Below are positions 8,801-15,719 of a stretch of 43,977 bases of DNA, piece by piece. A program made the position numbers and the translations under genes. The notes beneath the pieces were generated by a model. The model did not search any database. It worked only from the letters and a program-made list of their open reading frames with translations, and was not told where the DNA came from. Numbering within the stretch: position 1 is the first letter of the stretch; the number at the start of each line of letters is the position of its first letter. The DNA is from JBFMAP01 sp964632135. Lineage in GTDB: Archaea; Micrarchaeota; Micrarchaeia; Burarchaeales; JBFMAP01. The stretch covers positions 1 to 43,977 of the forward strand of contig CAZWEI010000004.1 in NCBI GenBank assembly GCA_964632135.1, in the 5' to 3' direction.

Positions 8801-9987
8801 GCGACATCATCTTTCGCCTGTTTCACTAGTTGCTCTGCATTTGCGAGCTTCGTCTGCGCGAGTTTCAATTTTTCAATTGCGCGCGCGATGTAATTCGGAT
8901 TTTTTTCTCCGTGAATCTCGCGCGCGAGAAGGATTAGTTGCGAAGCACCTGGCTCGATTCCCGGATTGTCCGCGAATTGGACGACGCGGAGGAGGAGCGC
9001 GCTCGGGGAGGAGGCGGATTCGGAAATTTCAACTGTCGCTTCCGTTGTGGCGCCGCCGAATTCACCAGCAACATTTTCTTCAATCAAATCATACCTCTCG
9101 GACTTCATCATTTCGATTTCCTGCTTCACCTGCCGCGCTTTTGTTTCCGTATCATCCGCCAGAGCGTTATACTCATTATTCATTTTTTCGAGCGCGTCCC
9201 TAACCTCGGTATCAAGCTTCGCGAGCAAAATCAAAACGCATTCCTCGTCGCCGACAGTGAGCGTCATTGATTCTGGGAATACGTTCGGATTCGAAAAGCG
9301 GATTGACGAGCGCGAGCTGAGCAGGTCATTTTGCATCGTCTTGATGAGGTTGAGCGCGTTCCCGTATTTCATGCCGGCGTCGCCTGCGTCGCCCGAGTGC
9401 GTCCTGCGCGCCTGCACGAGAACGTCTTTTATTTTGCTGTAAGTACCGCTCGCATATCCGGTGTAATTCGTGTAGTTAACTCCTGCGAGGAGTAGTTCGT
9501 CGACGTCGCCGCCGAGCACGTTGACCGCTTCGTTTATCGCGATGTCCGCCTCGCCGAGCGAGAGAAGCGAATATCGCGCGACGTCGCGGACTTTTGGGAG
9601 GTAATGCTGTAAATAGACCCCGGCGCCAATGACCCCCGTAGAACCTATGACGACACGATTTAGGGTATTCCCAACATATGCCATCGCCGCATTCGCGGAC
9701 TCGAGGTATTCGTTCGATTTTTTGAGGTGCGAGATTGCGCGATTGAAGCGCGATTTTTCCTCGTTCGTGAGAAGGACTTCGAAACGGTAAAGCGAAACAT
9801 TTACGTCGCCGAGATGGAATGCGTTCATTGTTGCGTCTGCGTCGCTCGGAAGTAGGAGGGAATCGAGCGAGTATGTGAATTCGATTGGGAGTTTCTCGAG
9901 TTCGTTCACGTTTTGCGCGCGAGGCGCGCATAAGAACGAGGCTAAAAGGAAGAGCACAAAAAGAACGGCGCGCGGAGTTTTTTTCAT
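5812..9987 (-). CDS. Giant secreted, membrane-anchored coiled-coil surface protein
   Basis: 1391 residues. Residues 1-25 are a Sec signal peptide (MKKTPRAVLFVLFLLASFLC followed by APRAQ), and residues about 1352-1371 (SIIIAISLLFIAALLFIF) are a C-terminal membrane helix followed by a basic cytoplasmic tail, so nearly the whole protein is outside the cell and tethered by its C-terminus. The N-terminal two-thirds and the region after about residue 960 are rich in Ala, Glu, Lys and Leu with heptad-like spacing, suggesting long helical bundles; a central part (roughly 680-950) is beta-rich, with Val/Thr/Ser-rich stretches that resemble Ig-like or CARDB-type folds. I recognise no enzymatic motif. 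GGTG precedes the ATG with four bases of spacing. It neighbours the pilus genes, which fits a cell-surface, adhesion or S-layer-associated role, but this is inference. Confidence 0.85.
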   Translation of the reverse strand: MKKTPRAVLFVLFLLASFLCAPRAQNVNELEKLPIEFTYSLDSLLLPSDADATMNAFHLGDVNVSLYRFEVLLTNEEKSRFNRAISHLKKSNEYLESANAAMAYVGNTLNRVVIGSTGVIGAGVYLQHYLPKVRDVARYSLLSLGEADIAINEAVNVLGGDVDELLLAGVNYTNYTGYASGTYSKIKDVLVQARRTHSGDAGDAGMKYGNALNLIKTMQNDLLSSRSSIRFSNPNVFPESMTLTVGDEECVLILLAKLDTEVRDALEKMNNEYNALADDTETKARQVKQEIEMMKSERYDLIEENVAGEFGGATTEATVEISESASSPSALLLRVVQFADNPGIEPGASQLILLAREIHGEKNPNYIARAIEKLKLAQTKLANAEQLVKQAKDDVALLTRNAEYIVDAESMKTSFALDNFHPKNSAESDALESARKIYSEAKADADAARYAKAGVKLRAYSKSLDFFAQARGMIAPSSLERASEKDEAKKYLDVLERVTALAEKDDVDVSYEREQLGIFRDIIDASSEEMLASISYTSRELADGIYERAAMKYKNLDGERESLSQIFLSLGEIVSGSSSIFGPDYSRFSEYEREFVSGGKIQPRLALGKYKELESFYAQLSSKLQTYSSNILADHLQKHAEVEMFFDEVPELDKETQVTITVSLANNLNLASQKPVLVEIKSNLPLAPPASAITKKSSEISDVVFTREKITILLSNVEPYAAYSFSLGTGAALASTTSRAESFTYIRADEARKNEKIKFSAKTDLAVLKIQIKTQTYPYDARAFFDGIEANVSAFSLGNATGATITLQNVKAGDSEVLFGYSIPDPYTVQKTNSEIVQSGALARLTFDMSVGANEVELRDVPVEILEPTAANIRERSVSVLGLGGAETKNLEIKNTGVGLYIRWLIPRLSPGAPARYRVSYEVDNQESYANLLISEVKKLAEDKNLSGDAAIQNAISDADAFLGIDKFADAIEEAMRAQNLILSASTDYVRSLKTNSLENELAQLAELEKNANATVDALVRAGYDAQADALRSKISEADSLVLQASLLRAQGKLEQATEIVLRAKQSLESADILKTLASRRDELAEQINNAKRISLLLGQLADTSELEQLTGEAGEEFALADAGIQKGDAIAALSGFERCDGIMRNVSDSAGNISNGVFDALFSRKEEFKDAELEFEKSSSALERALAVTVDDTIRKSAKTGFSGSSPSTLKSTAASITLHLENVFDAMGRARNKTGFVVENARNLATVGDELETMRSLVSEAQNSLSDMQRKTNLSYENARLSLKQVAEIADGNEQINNEMGNLSTRLGESKKAAGEGRFADAVLLSNYIQYRSAYLLKNMPAKTGGETQSIIIAISLLFIAALLFIFLRRKPEAEKSQKALKQIKRLEK

Positions 9988-10081
9988 CTCCCACCCAATA
10001 TTTCTTCACACAAAAATGTTATATTACCGCACGTATCGCGCGCATGCATTAATTTTATAATATCTCGCGTGCATAAACCCA

Positions 10082-10106
10082 CGCAAGACCTCGGGCGAGT
10101 CTTGCG
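10082..10106 (+). promoter_or_regulatory. Hairpin in the leader of the aminotransferase gene
   Basis: CGCAAGA (10082-10088) pairs with TCTTGCG (10100-10106), and CTCG pairs with CGAG inside it, leaving one bulged C and a two-base apex. It stands 24 bases before the aminotransferase start and downstream of TATA-like TTTTATAATAT (about 10053-10063), so it would be in the 5' leader RNA. It could control translation or be a chance palindrome in GC-rich sequence. Confidence 0.4.
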
Positions 10107-10130
10107 CGAAGGTCGGTTTTTGGTGACCGT

Positions 10131-11741
10131 ATGGTTATGAAACACGCAGATGCCACGATACGACTTACAAAGGAGGGGGACGGATTCCGCGCGCGCGCAG
10201 TATCGCGAGCTGATTGGAAAAGCGCGCTGGAGAAATATCTCGCAGCGAAGAGCCTGCTGGCGATTGACAAAAAGATGGACCCGCATCTCGAAGCGAAGAT
10301 TTTGGATACGCTGTTGATGCTGGACGACCGCGCTTATGGAAGAATGAAACTCGAACAGGCGCAACTCGTGGCGGCCATAAACAGGGGGGGCGTGTTCGTT
10401 CCAAGAGAAACCGTCTCGCTCGCAGAAAAACTCGCAAGCGCGCCTCTTGTTGAAGAGCCGGAGGGTTTCCATAAACGAGGAGATTACGGTGTATCGAATG
10501 ACCTCATAGATGTCGGGGTGACGAGCCCGTTGCGCGGTCGGATTTTTGAGCGCGCGAAAGAACTTGTAAAGGAAGGACGCGAGGAGATATCGCTCGCGAT
10601 AGGCGACCTTACAAAGGTTTTCCCGACAATGGACTACATAAAAGAGGCGGGAATTGAGGCAATCAGGAGCGGGATGTTCGACGGATACGCGGACCCAAGG
10701 GGATACGCCCCGCTCGTGCAGGAGATCGCGAGGAAATTCGGGGTTAAGGAGACTGACGTCGTGATTACAAACGGGGTGAGCGAGGGGATAAGTTTTGCAT
10801 TGAAATACCTGTTCATGAACCCACCGCCATTTCAGAAGTACAATGTGGTCGTACCACAAGAGTATTACTACGTCCAGTACGGCCACCAGATAGGCTTGGA
10901 GGGTGGGGAGCTGATCACTGTTAAAAATGTTGGCGAACTGGAAAAGAGCGTGACGGATCTCACGCGCGCAATAATCGTGATCGACCCTGACAACCCGACG
11001 GGTAGGGTGCTGGCCCGCGCGGATGCAGAGGAGATTCTCAGGGTCGCGTATGACGACAGCGCACGTCCGAAAAAGAGGAAACTGATAATGTGGGACAGAA
11101 TATACATGGACCTAGTTTTCAATGGGAAGGGACTTGTTGACCTGCACAAGATGAACCCAAATGCCGCGCTCATAACCTACTACGGCTTCGCAAAGGCGAG
11201 GCTACTCACAGGGCAGAAGATAGGCGCCATAATAATGCAGGGCGAGGGGCTCGATAACTTCAAACGCGGCATGCTCAACCTCGCGAGCGTGAGGCTCTCT
11301 GTGAACGCTGTGGGGCAGGCGATGGCATACGCAACTCTTGTCGACCCCAGGATGGACGAGGACATGAGAAAGATGGCGGATGAATTGGGAGAAAGAGCGA
11401 AAATCGTCAAGGAGGAGCTGGAGAAGGCGAACGCGCTCATCAAGGAAAAGCATCCCGAGCGCTCGCTGGAACTCGTGCGCGACCCCGAGGGCGCGTTCTA
11501 CGCAATGATAAAGTTCAATGGCGGCCCGTGGAAGGCAGAGGGGGTTATAAGCGCGGGCGAGAAGTTCGCGAGCGGGCTTATGGAATTCTCGAAGGATGAG
11601 GAGGACAGAAAATTCGTGAGGGTTGCGTATGGGGAGCCTTTCGGAGGCGAGAACTGCTTCAGGATAACATTCCTGTGCAAGACTCGCGAGGACCTTCGGC
11701 TCGCGATGGAAAAAATTGGAAGATTCATGGCCAATGCTTGA
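10131..11741 (+). CDS. PLP-dependent aminotransferase, class I/II, with N-terminal extension
   Basis: Fold-type I aminotransferase. The aminotransferase domain begins near residue 125 (VGVTSPLRGRIFERAKEL) with the substrate-entry segment GDLTKVFPT, the cofactor-binding DPDNPTGRVL (the NPTG motif), and YYGFAKARLLTGQKIGAI near residues 350-367, where the Lys of FAK is the likely Schiff-base residue. The whole protein has 536 residues, some 120 more than a typical aspartate or alanine aminotransferase; the extra N-terminal part is helical and charged and I cannot assign it. GGTG lies five bases before the ATG. The substrate is not determinable; the closest functional guesses are alanine or aspartate aminotransferases. 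It stands alone between the giant surface gene and a convergent unknown gene. Confidence 0.85.
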   Translation: MVMKHADATIRLTKEGDGFRARAVSRADWKSALEKYLAAKSLLAIDKKMDPHLEAKILDTLLMLDDRAYGRMKLEQAQLVAAINRGGVFVPRETVSLAEKLASAPLVEEPEGFHKRGDYGVSNDLIDVGVTSPLRGRIFERAKELVKEGREEISLAIGDLTKVFPTMDYIKEAGIEAIRSGMFDGYADPRGYAPLVQEIARKFGVKETDVVITNGVSEGISFALKYLFMNPPPFQKYNVVVPQEYYYVQYGHQIGLEGGELITVKNVGELEKSVTDLTRAIIVIDPDNPTGRVLARADAEEILRVAYDDSARPKKRKLIMWDRIYMDLVFNGKGLVDLHKMNPNAALITYYGFAKARLLTGQKIGAIIMQGEGLDNFKRGMLNLASVRLSVNAVGQAMAYATLVDPRMDEDMRKMADELGERAKIVKEELEKANALIKEKHPERSLELVRDPEGAFYAMIKFNGGPWKAEGVISAGEKFASGLMEFSKDEEDRKFVRVAYGEPFGGENCFRITFLCKTREDLRLAMEKIGRFMANA

Positions 11742-11755
11742 AGAGGGTAGTGTTT

Positions 11756-12265
11756 TCAGTCCTGCTCCTTGTGCTCGTGGCGCGTGCCGTGAATCACTTT
11801 TCTTCTCTCGCCCTCGCGCTGGGGCGCGCGCTTGTTGATGAGTTCGCTTCTTCCGGTTTCCATTTCGAAAAGGAGAAATGTTTGGCTGAGCCCGCGCGTC
11901 ATTTTCGAGCGCAGGAGCATTGATTTTACCGGGTCAAGAACGTCCGCGGAATTTACAACTATCACGGCGAGCTCCGGCGCGAGTTCCGCGAGCTTCCAAA
12001 TCGCGCCCAGCGCCTCCTCCTTTTCTCCTAACTCGAGTTCGAACGCGACAACAGTAGTGTGCGAGGCCCAGACGCAGTCTATTTTTCCAAGCGTTGTCCC
12101 GTATGCGAGGATGGGCGCGTCCCTTGAGGAGCGCAAACCCGACTGCATGCCCATTTCCACGTAATGGGTTATGATTGCGTCGCGCGCGCCAAGCTCCGGA
12201 TGGGATGCGAGGAACGCGCGCAGGCTCTCGATGTTCGTGATTTTCTGTATCGTGGACGCGTCCAT
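11756..12265 (-). CDS. Unknown protein, possibly a nuclease-like fold
   Basis: 169 residues, no membrane segment. The core alternates strands and helices, with KIDCVWASHTTVVAFELELG near residues 60-80. An Asp followed some ten residues later by Glu-x-Glu is reminiscent of the PD-(D/E)xK nuclease core, but the usual Lys is not evident, so activity is doubtful. A helix and strand pair follows (LAVIVVNSADVLDPVKS). The last 25 residues are charged and probably disordered. An upstream ATTTTATAAC about 25 bases before the ATG suggests a leaderless transcript. It converges with the aminotransferase gene. Function unknown. Confidence 0.7.
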   Translation of the reverse strand: MDASTIQKITNIESLRAFLASHPELGARDAIITHYVEMGMQSGLRSSRDAPILAYGTTLGKIDCVWASHTTVVAFELELGEKEEALGAIWKLAELAPELAVIVVNSADVLDPVKSMLLRSKMTRGLSQTFLLFEMETGRSELINKRAPQREGERRKVIHGTRHEHKEQD

Positions 12266-12330
12266 GAAATCAACAGCATTGTTATAAAATATGTGGAATT
12301 AAAAGGTTTGTATTGGAGGGTGAGGGCCGA

Positions 12331-12933
12331 ATGTTCAGCATAGAGGATGGAAAATATCTGGTAGGGCTCGCGCGCAAATCAATTGAGAGTTATTTCGCGA
12401 GGCACGAGCTTCCGCGCGTTGAGGGCGTTCCTGCTCATCTGCGCGAGAAGAGGGGCGTTTTCGTAACGCTCGAAAGTTTTCCTGACCACGAACTGAGAGG
12501 ATGCATCGGCTATCCCGAGCCGGTGAAGGAGCTTGCGCGCGCAGTTGCAGAGTGCGCGGTGAATTCCGCAGTCGGCGATCCTCGGTTTCCGCCGATGAAG
12601 CCCGGCGAACTGAATGAAACTGTGGTGGAGATAAGCGTGCTCACCGTTCCTGAACTAATACGCGTGAATAATCCGCGCGAATATGCGAGCAGGATAAAGG
12701 TCGGCGCGGATGGTCTTATAATTGAATACGGATATTATTCTGGCCTTCTGCTGCCGCAGGTTCCAGTCGAGTGGAAGTGGAGCGAGAGCGAGTTCCTGTG
12801 CCACGTGTGCGAGAAGGCGGGCCTGCCAGTTGATTTCTGGCTCCAGAAAGGGGCGAAACTCTATAAATTTCAGGCGCAGATATTCTCGGAGAGCGCGCCC
12901 AATGGAAAGGTTGAGGAGAAGAAAATCTGTTGA
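12331..12933 (+). CDS. AMMECR1-domain protein
   Basis: Member of the AMMECR1 family, conserved in archaea and eukaryotes. The signature LRGCIGYPEP is at about residues 58-67, with ECAVNSAVGDPRFPPM and a C-terminal LLPQVPVEWKWSESEFLCHVCEKAG that matches the family's second conserved block. Its 200 residues equal the archaeal length. Biochemical function is not established; a fold related to nucleic-acid enzymes and possible redox or radical chemistry has been discussed. I chose ATG 12331 over the TTG at 12313 because GGAGGGTGAGG directly precedes the ATG. Confidence 0.93.
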   Translation: MFSIEDGKYLVGLARKSIESYFARHELPRVEGVPAHLREKRGVFVTLESFPDHELRGCIGYPEPVKELARAVAECAVNSAVGDPRFPPMKPGELNETVVEISVLTVPELIRVNNPREYASRIKVGADGLIIEYGYYSGLLLPQVPVEWKWSESEFLCHVCEKAGLPVDFWLQKGAKLYKFQAQIFSESAPNGKVEEKKIC

Positions 12934-12949
12934 ATGGAAGGTATGCGCT

Positions 12950-13369
12950 ATGGGTCTTTACAAGTGGTGGAATGATTTAGGTCGGTCTGGAGAAATAGTG
13001 AGCGGAATCGTGGGTTTAATTTTGATAGTCCTCTTTTTTTTCACGGTTGGATGGTACATCCTTTTGTCTATCCTCTTTATCGTTGTTCTGCTGTACAGTC
13101 TTGACTTCTGGAAAGAAACTGAAAAGGAAGCCAGAGAAAAAAATCTGCCACTAGGGCTTTATCGCCAAGCAAAATACTCTCGTTATTTTACTTCTCTTGC
13201 TTGGCTGGCGTTATGCATGCTATTCTTGTCCATCGTCGAATTGACATCTATAATGCCATGTGGAGTTGCGATAACCATATTAGTGGCTACGTTGATACGA
13301 ATCCAACCAATTGCTGAAGGTAAAATTGAGAAAATTGAAAAAGCACGTAAAGCTGAAAAGAGGAGGTAA
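12950..13369 (+). CDS. Small four-helix membrane protein, unknown
   Basis: 139 residues. Two hydrophobic hairpins are visible: IVGLILIVLFFFTVGW plus ILLSILFIVVLLYSL (about 20-55), and YFTSLAWLALCMLFL plus a second helix (about 78-115). A basic, coiled C-terminal tail ends the protein. The region is AT-rich compared with its neighbours and lacks their GCG/CGC codons, suggesting later acquisition. GGTA lies six bases before ATG 12950. It lies between amr1 and the AbrB-like gene on the same strand. No family recognised. Confidence 0.7.
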   Translation: MGLYKWWNDLGRSGEIVSGIVGLILIVLFFFTVGWYILLSILFIVVLLYSLDFWKETEKEAREKNLPLGLYRQAKYSRYFTSLAWLALCMLFLSIVELTSIMPCGVAITILVATLIRIQPIAEGKIEKIEKARKAEKRR

Positions 13370-13378
13370 GGTGATTTT

Positions 13379-14245
13379 ATCGCGAGAGTCGTGAGGTGCG
13401 GGGCGAGCCTGGCAGGAATACTTCCAGACGACGTGTGCAGGAAGCTCGGGCTCAAGGAGAACGACGAGGTATCGTTTTTCGAGGTGAAGCCAGGGGTTTT
13501 CGCCATGATGAGGAAGGAAACGGTAGCGAACATGGTGCGCGAGAGCGTGGGCGCGGGTGTTGAGGAGGCGGTTGGGAAAATAAAGGAGGCCGCGCCTGAA
13601 GCGCGCGACAGTCACGACGAGGAGATGAACGTGCTCATGAAGCTCGAGGCGATACGGTTCGAGGCGAGGACGCCGGGCGCGGTTGGAAAGGCGCTGTCGC
13701 GCGAGGAGCAGAATACGCTGGAGAGGCTGATGGAAAAGGGGTGGGTGACGCTCTACAAGGGGGGAAAATACCAGAAGGAGGGCGTGTACAACATTCCCAA
13801 AAATATTTACCCGCTCGTGCGCGAGATGAAGATAAAGGGGGCTGGACGCGGGGAGCAGAAGATTGCCGAGAAGAGCGAGAAAGGCGAGGCGAAGATGGGG
13901 GGCGCGGAGTTGAAGGGGATTCCGTTCCTTGAAAAGTTCGGCTATCTGATTGTTGAGAACGAGAGCGAGGCGAAGAACATCTCTGGCGCGCTCGAGAAGC
14001 AGATACGCGCCGGCGACGTGCTCGGCACGCGCGCATTCGACAGGAAGTTCTACGTCGCGCGCAGGTGGTTCTACAGGGATTTCAGAGATAAGGCGGAGAG
14101 CGCGCTCAGGGGCAGGGACCTGACAACGTACGAGCTCGCGAACGCGCTGAAAATTAAGGAGGACGGCGCGCGCGTTATTCTCGCGCTCATGAACGCGGAC
14201 GGGGACGCGATTGAGAAGAAAAAGGGAAAATTTGGAATCGTGTGA
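13379..14245 (+). CDS. AbrB-like N-terminus plus uncharacterised domain; probable ATC start
   Basis: The N-terminus (ARVVRCGASLAGILP then DDVCRKLGLKENDEVSF) looks like a swapped-hairpin AbrB/SpoVT domain, a DNA-binding or protein-partner fold. A helical region with a winged-helix look follows (about 80-140), then a linker rich in Lys/Glu, and a C-terminal domain of about 120 residues that could be another winged helix. The only standard start is GTG 13391, which cuts off the first beta strand and lies 17 bases from the ribosome binding site. ATC at 13379 lies exactly five bases after GGTG and restores the strand, so I extend the gene to it. The role is unknown; a transcription regulator is a reasonable guess. 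Confidence 0.7.
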   Translation: MARVVRCGASLAGILPDDVCRKLGLKENDEVSFFEVKPGVFAMMRKETVANMVRESVGAGVEEAVGKIKEAAPEARDSHDEEMNVLMKLEAIRFEARTPGAVGKALSREEQNTLERLMEKGWVTLYKGGKYQKEGVYNIPKNIYPLVREMKIKGAGRGEQKIAEKSEKGEAKMGGAELKGIPFLEKFGYLIVENESEAKNISGALEKQIRAGDVLGTRAFDRKFYVARRWFYRDFRDKAESALRGRDLTTYELANALKIKEDGARVILALMNADGDAIEKKKGKFGIV

Positions 14246-14275
14246 TTTCATTTTGAATGTTGGTTGTGTGATTTT

Positions 14276-15439
14276 ATGCACGTGATAAAGGATGCAGTTC
14301 ATGGGGATATAAAATTAAGCGAGTTCGAGCGCGCGCTCATCGATACGCCTGAAGTTCAGAGGCTGCGAGGGCTGAAGCAGCTCGCGATGGCGTACCTCGT
14401 TTATCCTGGCGCGAACCACAGTCGCTTCGAACATTCTCTCGGAACGATGAAACTCGCGAGCGAGATGGCCGCGAGCCTCGGGCTTGACGAGGACGAGACT
14501 AAAAAACTGCGGGCTGTCGCGCTCCTCCACGATGTCGGGCACGCGGCATTCTCCCACGAGAGCGAGAGGATTGTGCGCGAGATTACGGGAAAGACGCACG
14601 AACAGCTCGGGATTGAAAAAATCAAAAGAAGCGGGATTCGCGACGTGCTGAATGATGCGGGATTTCCTGTTCGCGAGATTGAGAGATTATTTTTGGGGGA
14701 AGGGCTGGGCGCCGTCGTCTCGAGCGACTTGGGCGCGGACAGGATGGACTACCTACTGCGCGATTCCCACTACACCGGAGTCGCGTATGGGGTTATCGAC
14801 CCTGACAGGCTCATACAAACTACGCGCGTTTTGAACGGAAAATTGGTTGTTGAGGAGGGCGGGCTCGAGGCCGCGGAATCCCTTCTTATCGCGCGCTTCC
14901 TGATGTTCTCCGCGGTTTATTTCCACCACACGGTTCGGATTGCATCAGCGATGCTCCAGCGCGCGATAAGGCTGGGGTTGGGTGAGGGCACGGTTGATTG
15001 CGAGGATATGCTCGCGATGGACGACGCGGAGTTGAAACTGAGATTAAGGGAAAGCGATGGGGCGCGCGGGATGGTTGGGAGGATAGAAAATAGGAGGCTG
15101 TTCAAGCGCGCGTACGAGATTGAGATGAGCAAATTAAGCGCGCGGACGCGGAAAAAACTTAATGACAGGAGATACACTGAGAAGATTGAACACGAGATAG
15201 ACGAGAAGGCGCGCGCGAAATTTCATGTCATTGTCGATGTCCCCTATGCGTATGGAACGGATACGGATGTGTTGATAATGCGCGGCGGGAAGCCCCTTCC
15301 GCTTGACAAGGTTTCGGATATCGTGAGTTCGCTCGAGAATGCGGAGGCGCGGAGGAAAAAAATAATCGTCGCGTGCGCTGGGGAGGAAAGGAAAAACGTG
15401 GCTGCTGCATGCAAGAAGATTTTCAGAACTATGGGTTGA
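14276..15439 (+). CDS. HD-superfamily phosphohydrolase (SAMHD1-like)
   Basis: Metal-dependent phosphohydrolase of the HD family that includes dGTPases and SAMHD1. The conserved start IKDAVHGDIKLSEFE, then HSRFEHSLG (first metal His near residue 50), LLHDVGHAAFSHESE (the HD pair near residues 83-84), and SSDLGADRMDYLLRDS (last Asp near 155) give the full metal-binding set H...HD...D. It is 387 aa. ATG 14276 is preceded by TGTG with five bases spacing; in-frame codons upstream are less likely. The probable substrates are dNTPs or other phosphorylated nucleotides. Its last 11 bases overlap the convergent Sec61-beta gene. Confidence 0.9.
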   Translation: MHVIKDAVHGDIKLSEFERALIDTPEVQRLRGLKQLAMAYLVYPGANHSRFEHSLGTMKLASEMAASLGLDEDETKKLRAVALLHDVGHAAFSHESERIVREITGKTHEQLGIEKIKRSGIRDVLNDAGFPVREIERLFLGEGLGAVVSSDLGADRMDYLLRDSHYTGVAYGVIDPDRLIQTTRVLNGKLVVEEGGLEAAESLLIARFLMFSAVYFHHTVRIASAMLQRAIRLGLGEGTVDCEDMLAMDDAELKLRLRESDGARGMVGRIENRRLFKRAYEIEMSKLSARTRKKLNDRRYTEKIEHEIDEKARAKFHVIVDVPYAYGTDTDVLIMRGGKPLPLDKVSDIVSSLENAEARRKKIIVACAGEERKNVAAACKKIFRTMG

Positions 15440-15590
15440 TAACGAAGCCCGCGAGCTTCACGAAAACGATGAAAAGTATAGACGCTACGAGGACTGAGCG
15501 CGGGTCGAGCATCGGGCCGCCGGTAGTCGTGTCGTAGAAGCGTATGATTCCGGTCGAGCTCGTCGGCGTCCTGACGACATTGTCTGCCAT
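15429..15590 (-). CDS. secG: Preprotein translocase Sec61-beta / SecG subunit
   Basis: Small tail-anchored subunit of the Sec translocon. The 53-residue product has a short polar N-terminus, the conserved GIIRFYDTTTGG segment, LDPRSVLV, and one membrane helix (ASILFIVFVKLAGFVI). This is the standard architecture of archaeal Sec61-beta: cytoplasmic Gly-rich segment, Leu/Ile-x-Pro, then a single helix. An ATTTAAAAATT box 20-28 bases upstream suggests a leaderless transcript. The gene overlaps the end of the HD phosphohydrolase gene tail-to-tail by 11 bases. It is short enough that automatic gene callers may drop it. Confidence 0.88.
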   Translation of the reverse strand: MADNVVRTPTSSTGIIRFYDTTTGGPMLDPRSVLVASILFIVFVKLAGFVINP

Positions 15591-15604
15591 GGTGATATTC
15601 GGGG

Positions 15605-15618
15605 GGAGGAAATTTTTA
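15605..15618 (-). promoter_or_regulatory. TATA-like promoter of secG
   Basis: On the minus strand the sequence CATTTAAAAATTTC lies about 20-28 bases before the secG ATG, consistent with a TATA box of a leaderless gene. The plus-strand side of this interval (15620-15719) is GC-rich with three GTGCGCGCG-like strings and otherwise holds nothing I can name. Confidence 0.45.
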
Positions 15619-15719
15619 AATGTATTGGGCGAGAAGAATGGCGCGTGGGTGCGCGCGCGTTGATGGTGCTGCGCGCGTTTCGTGCGCGCGAGTGCGTGTA
15701 ATTTGTTGTTGGTGTTGCT

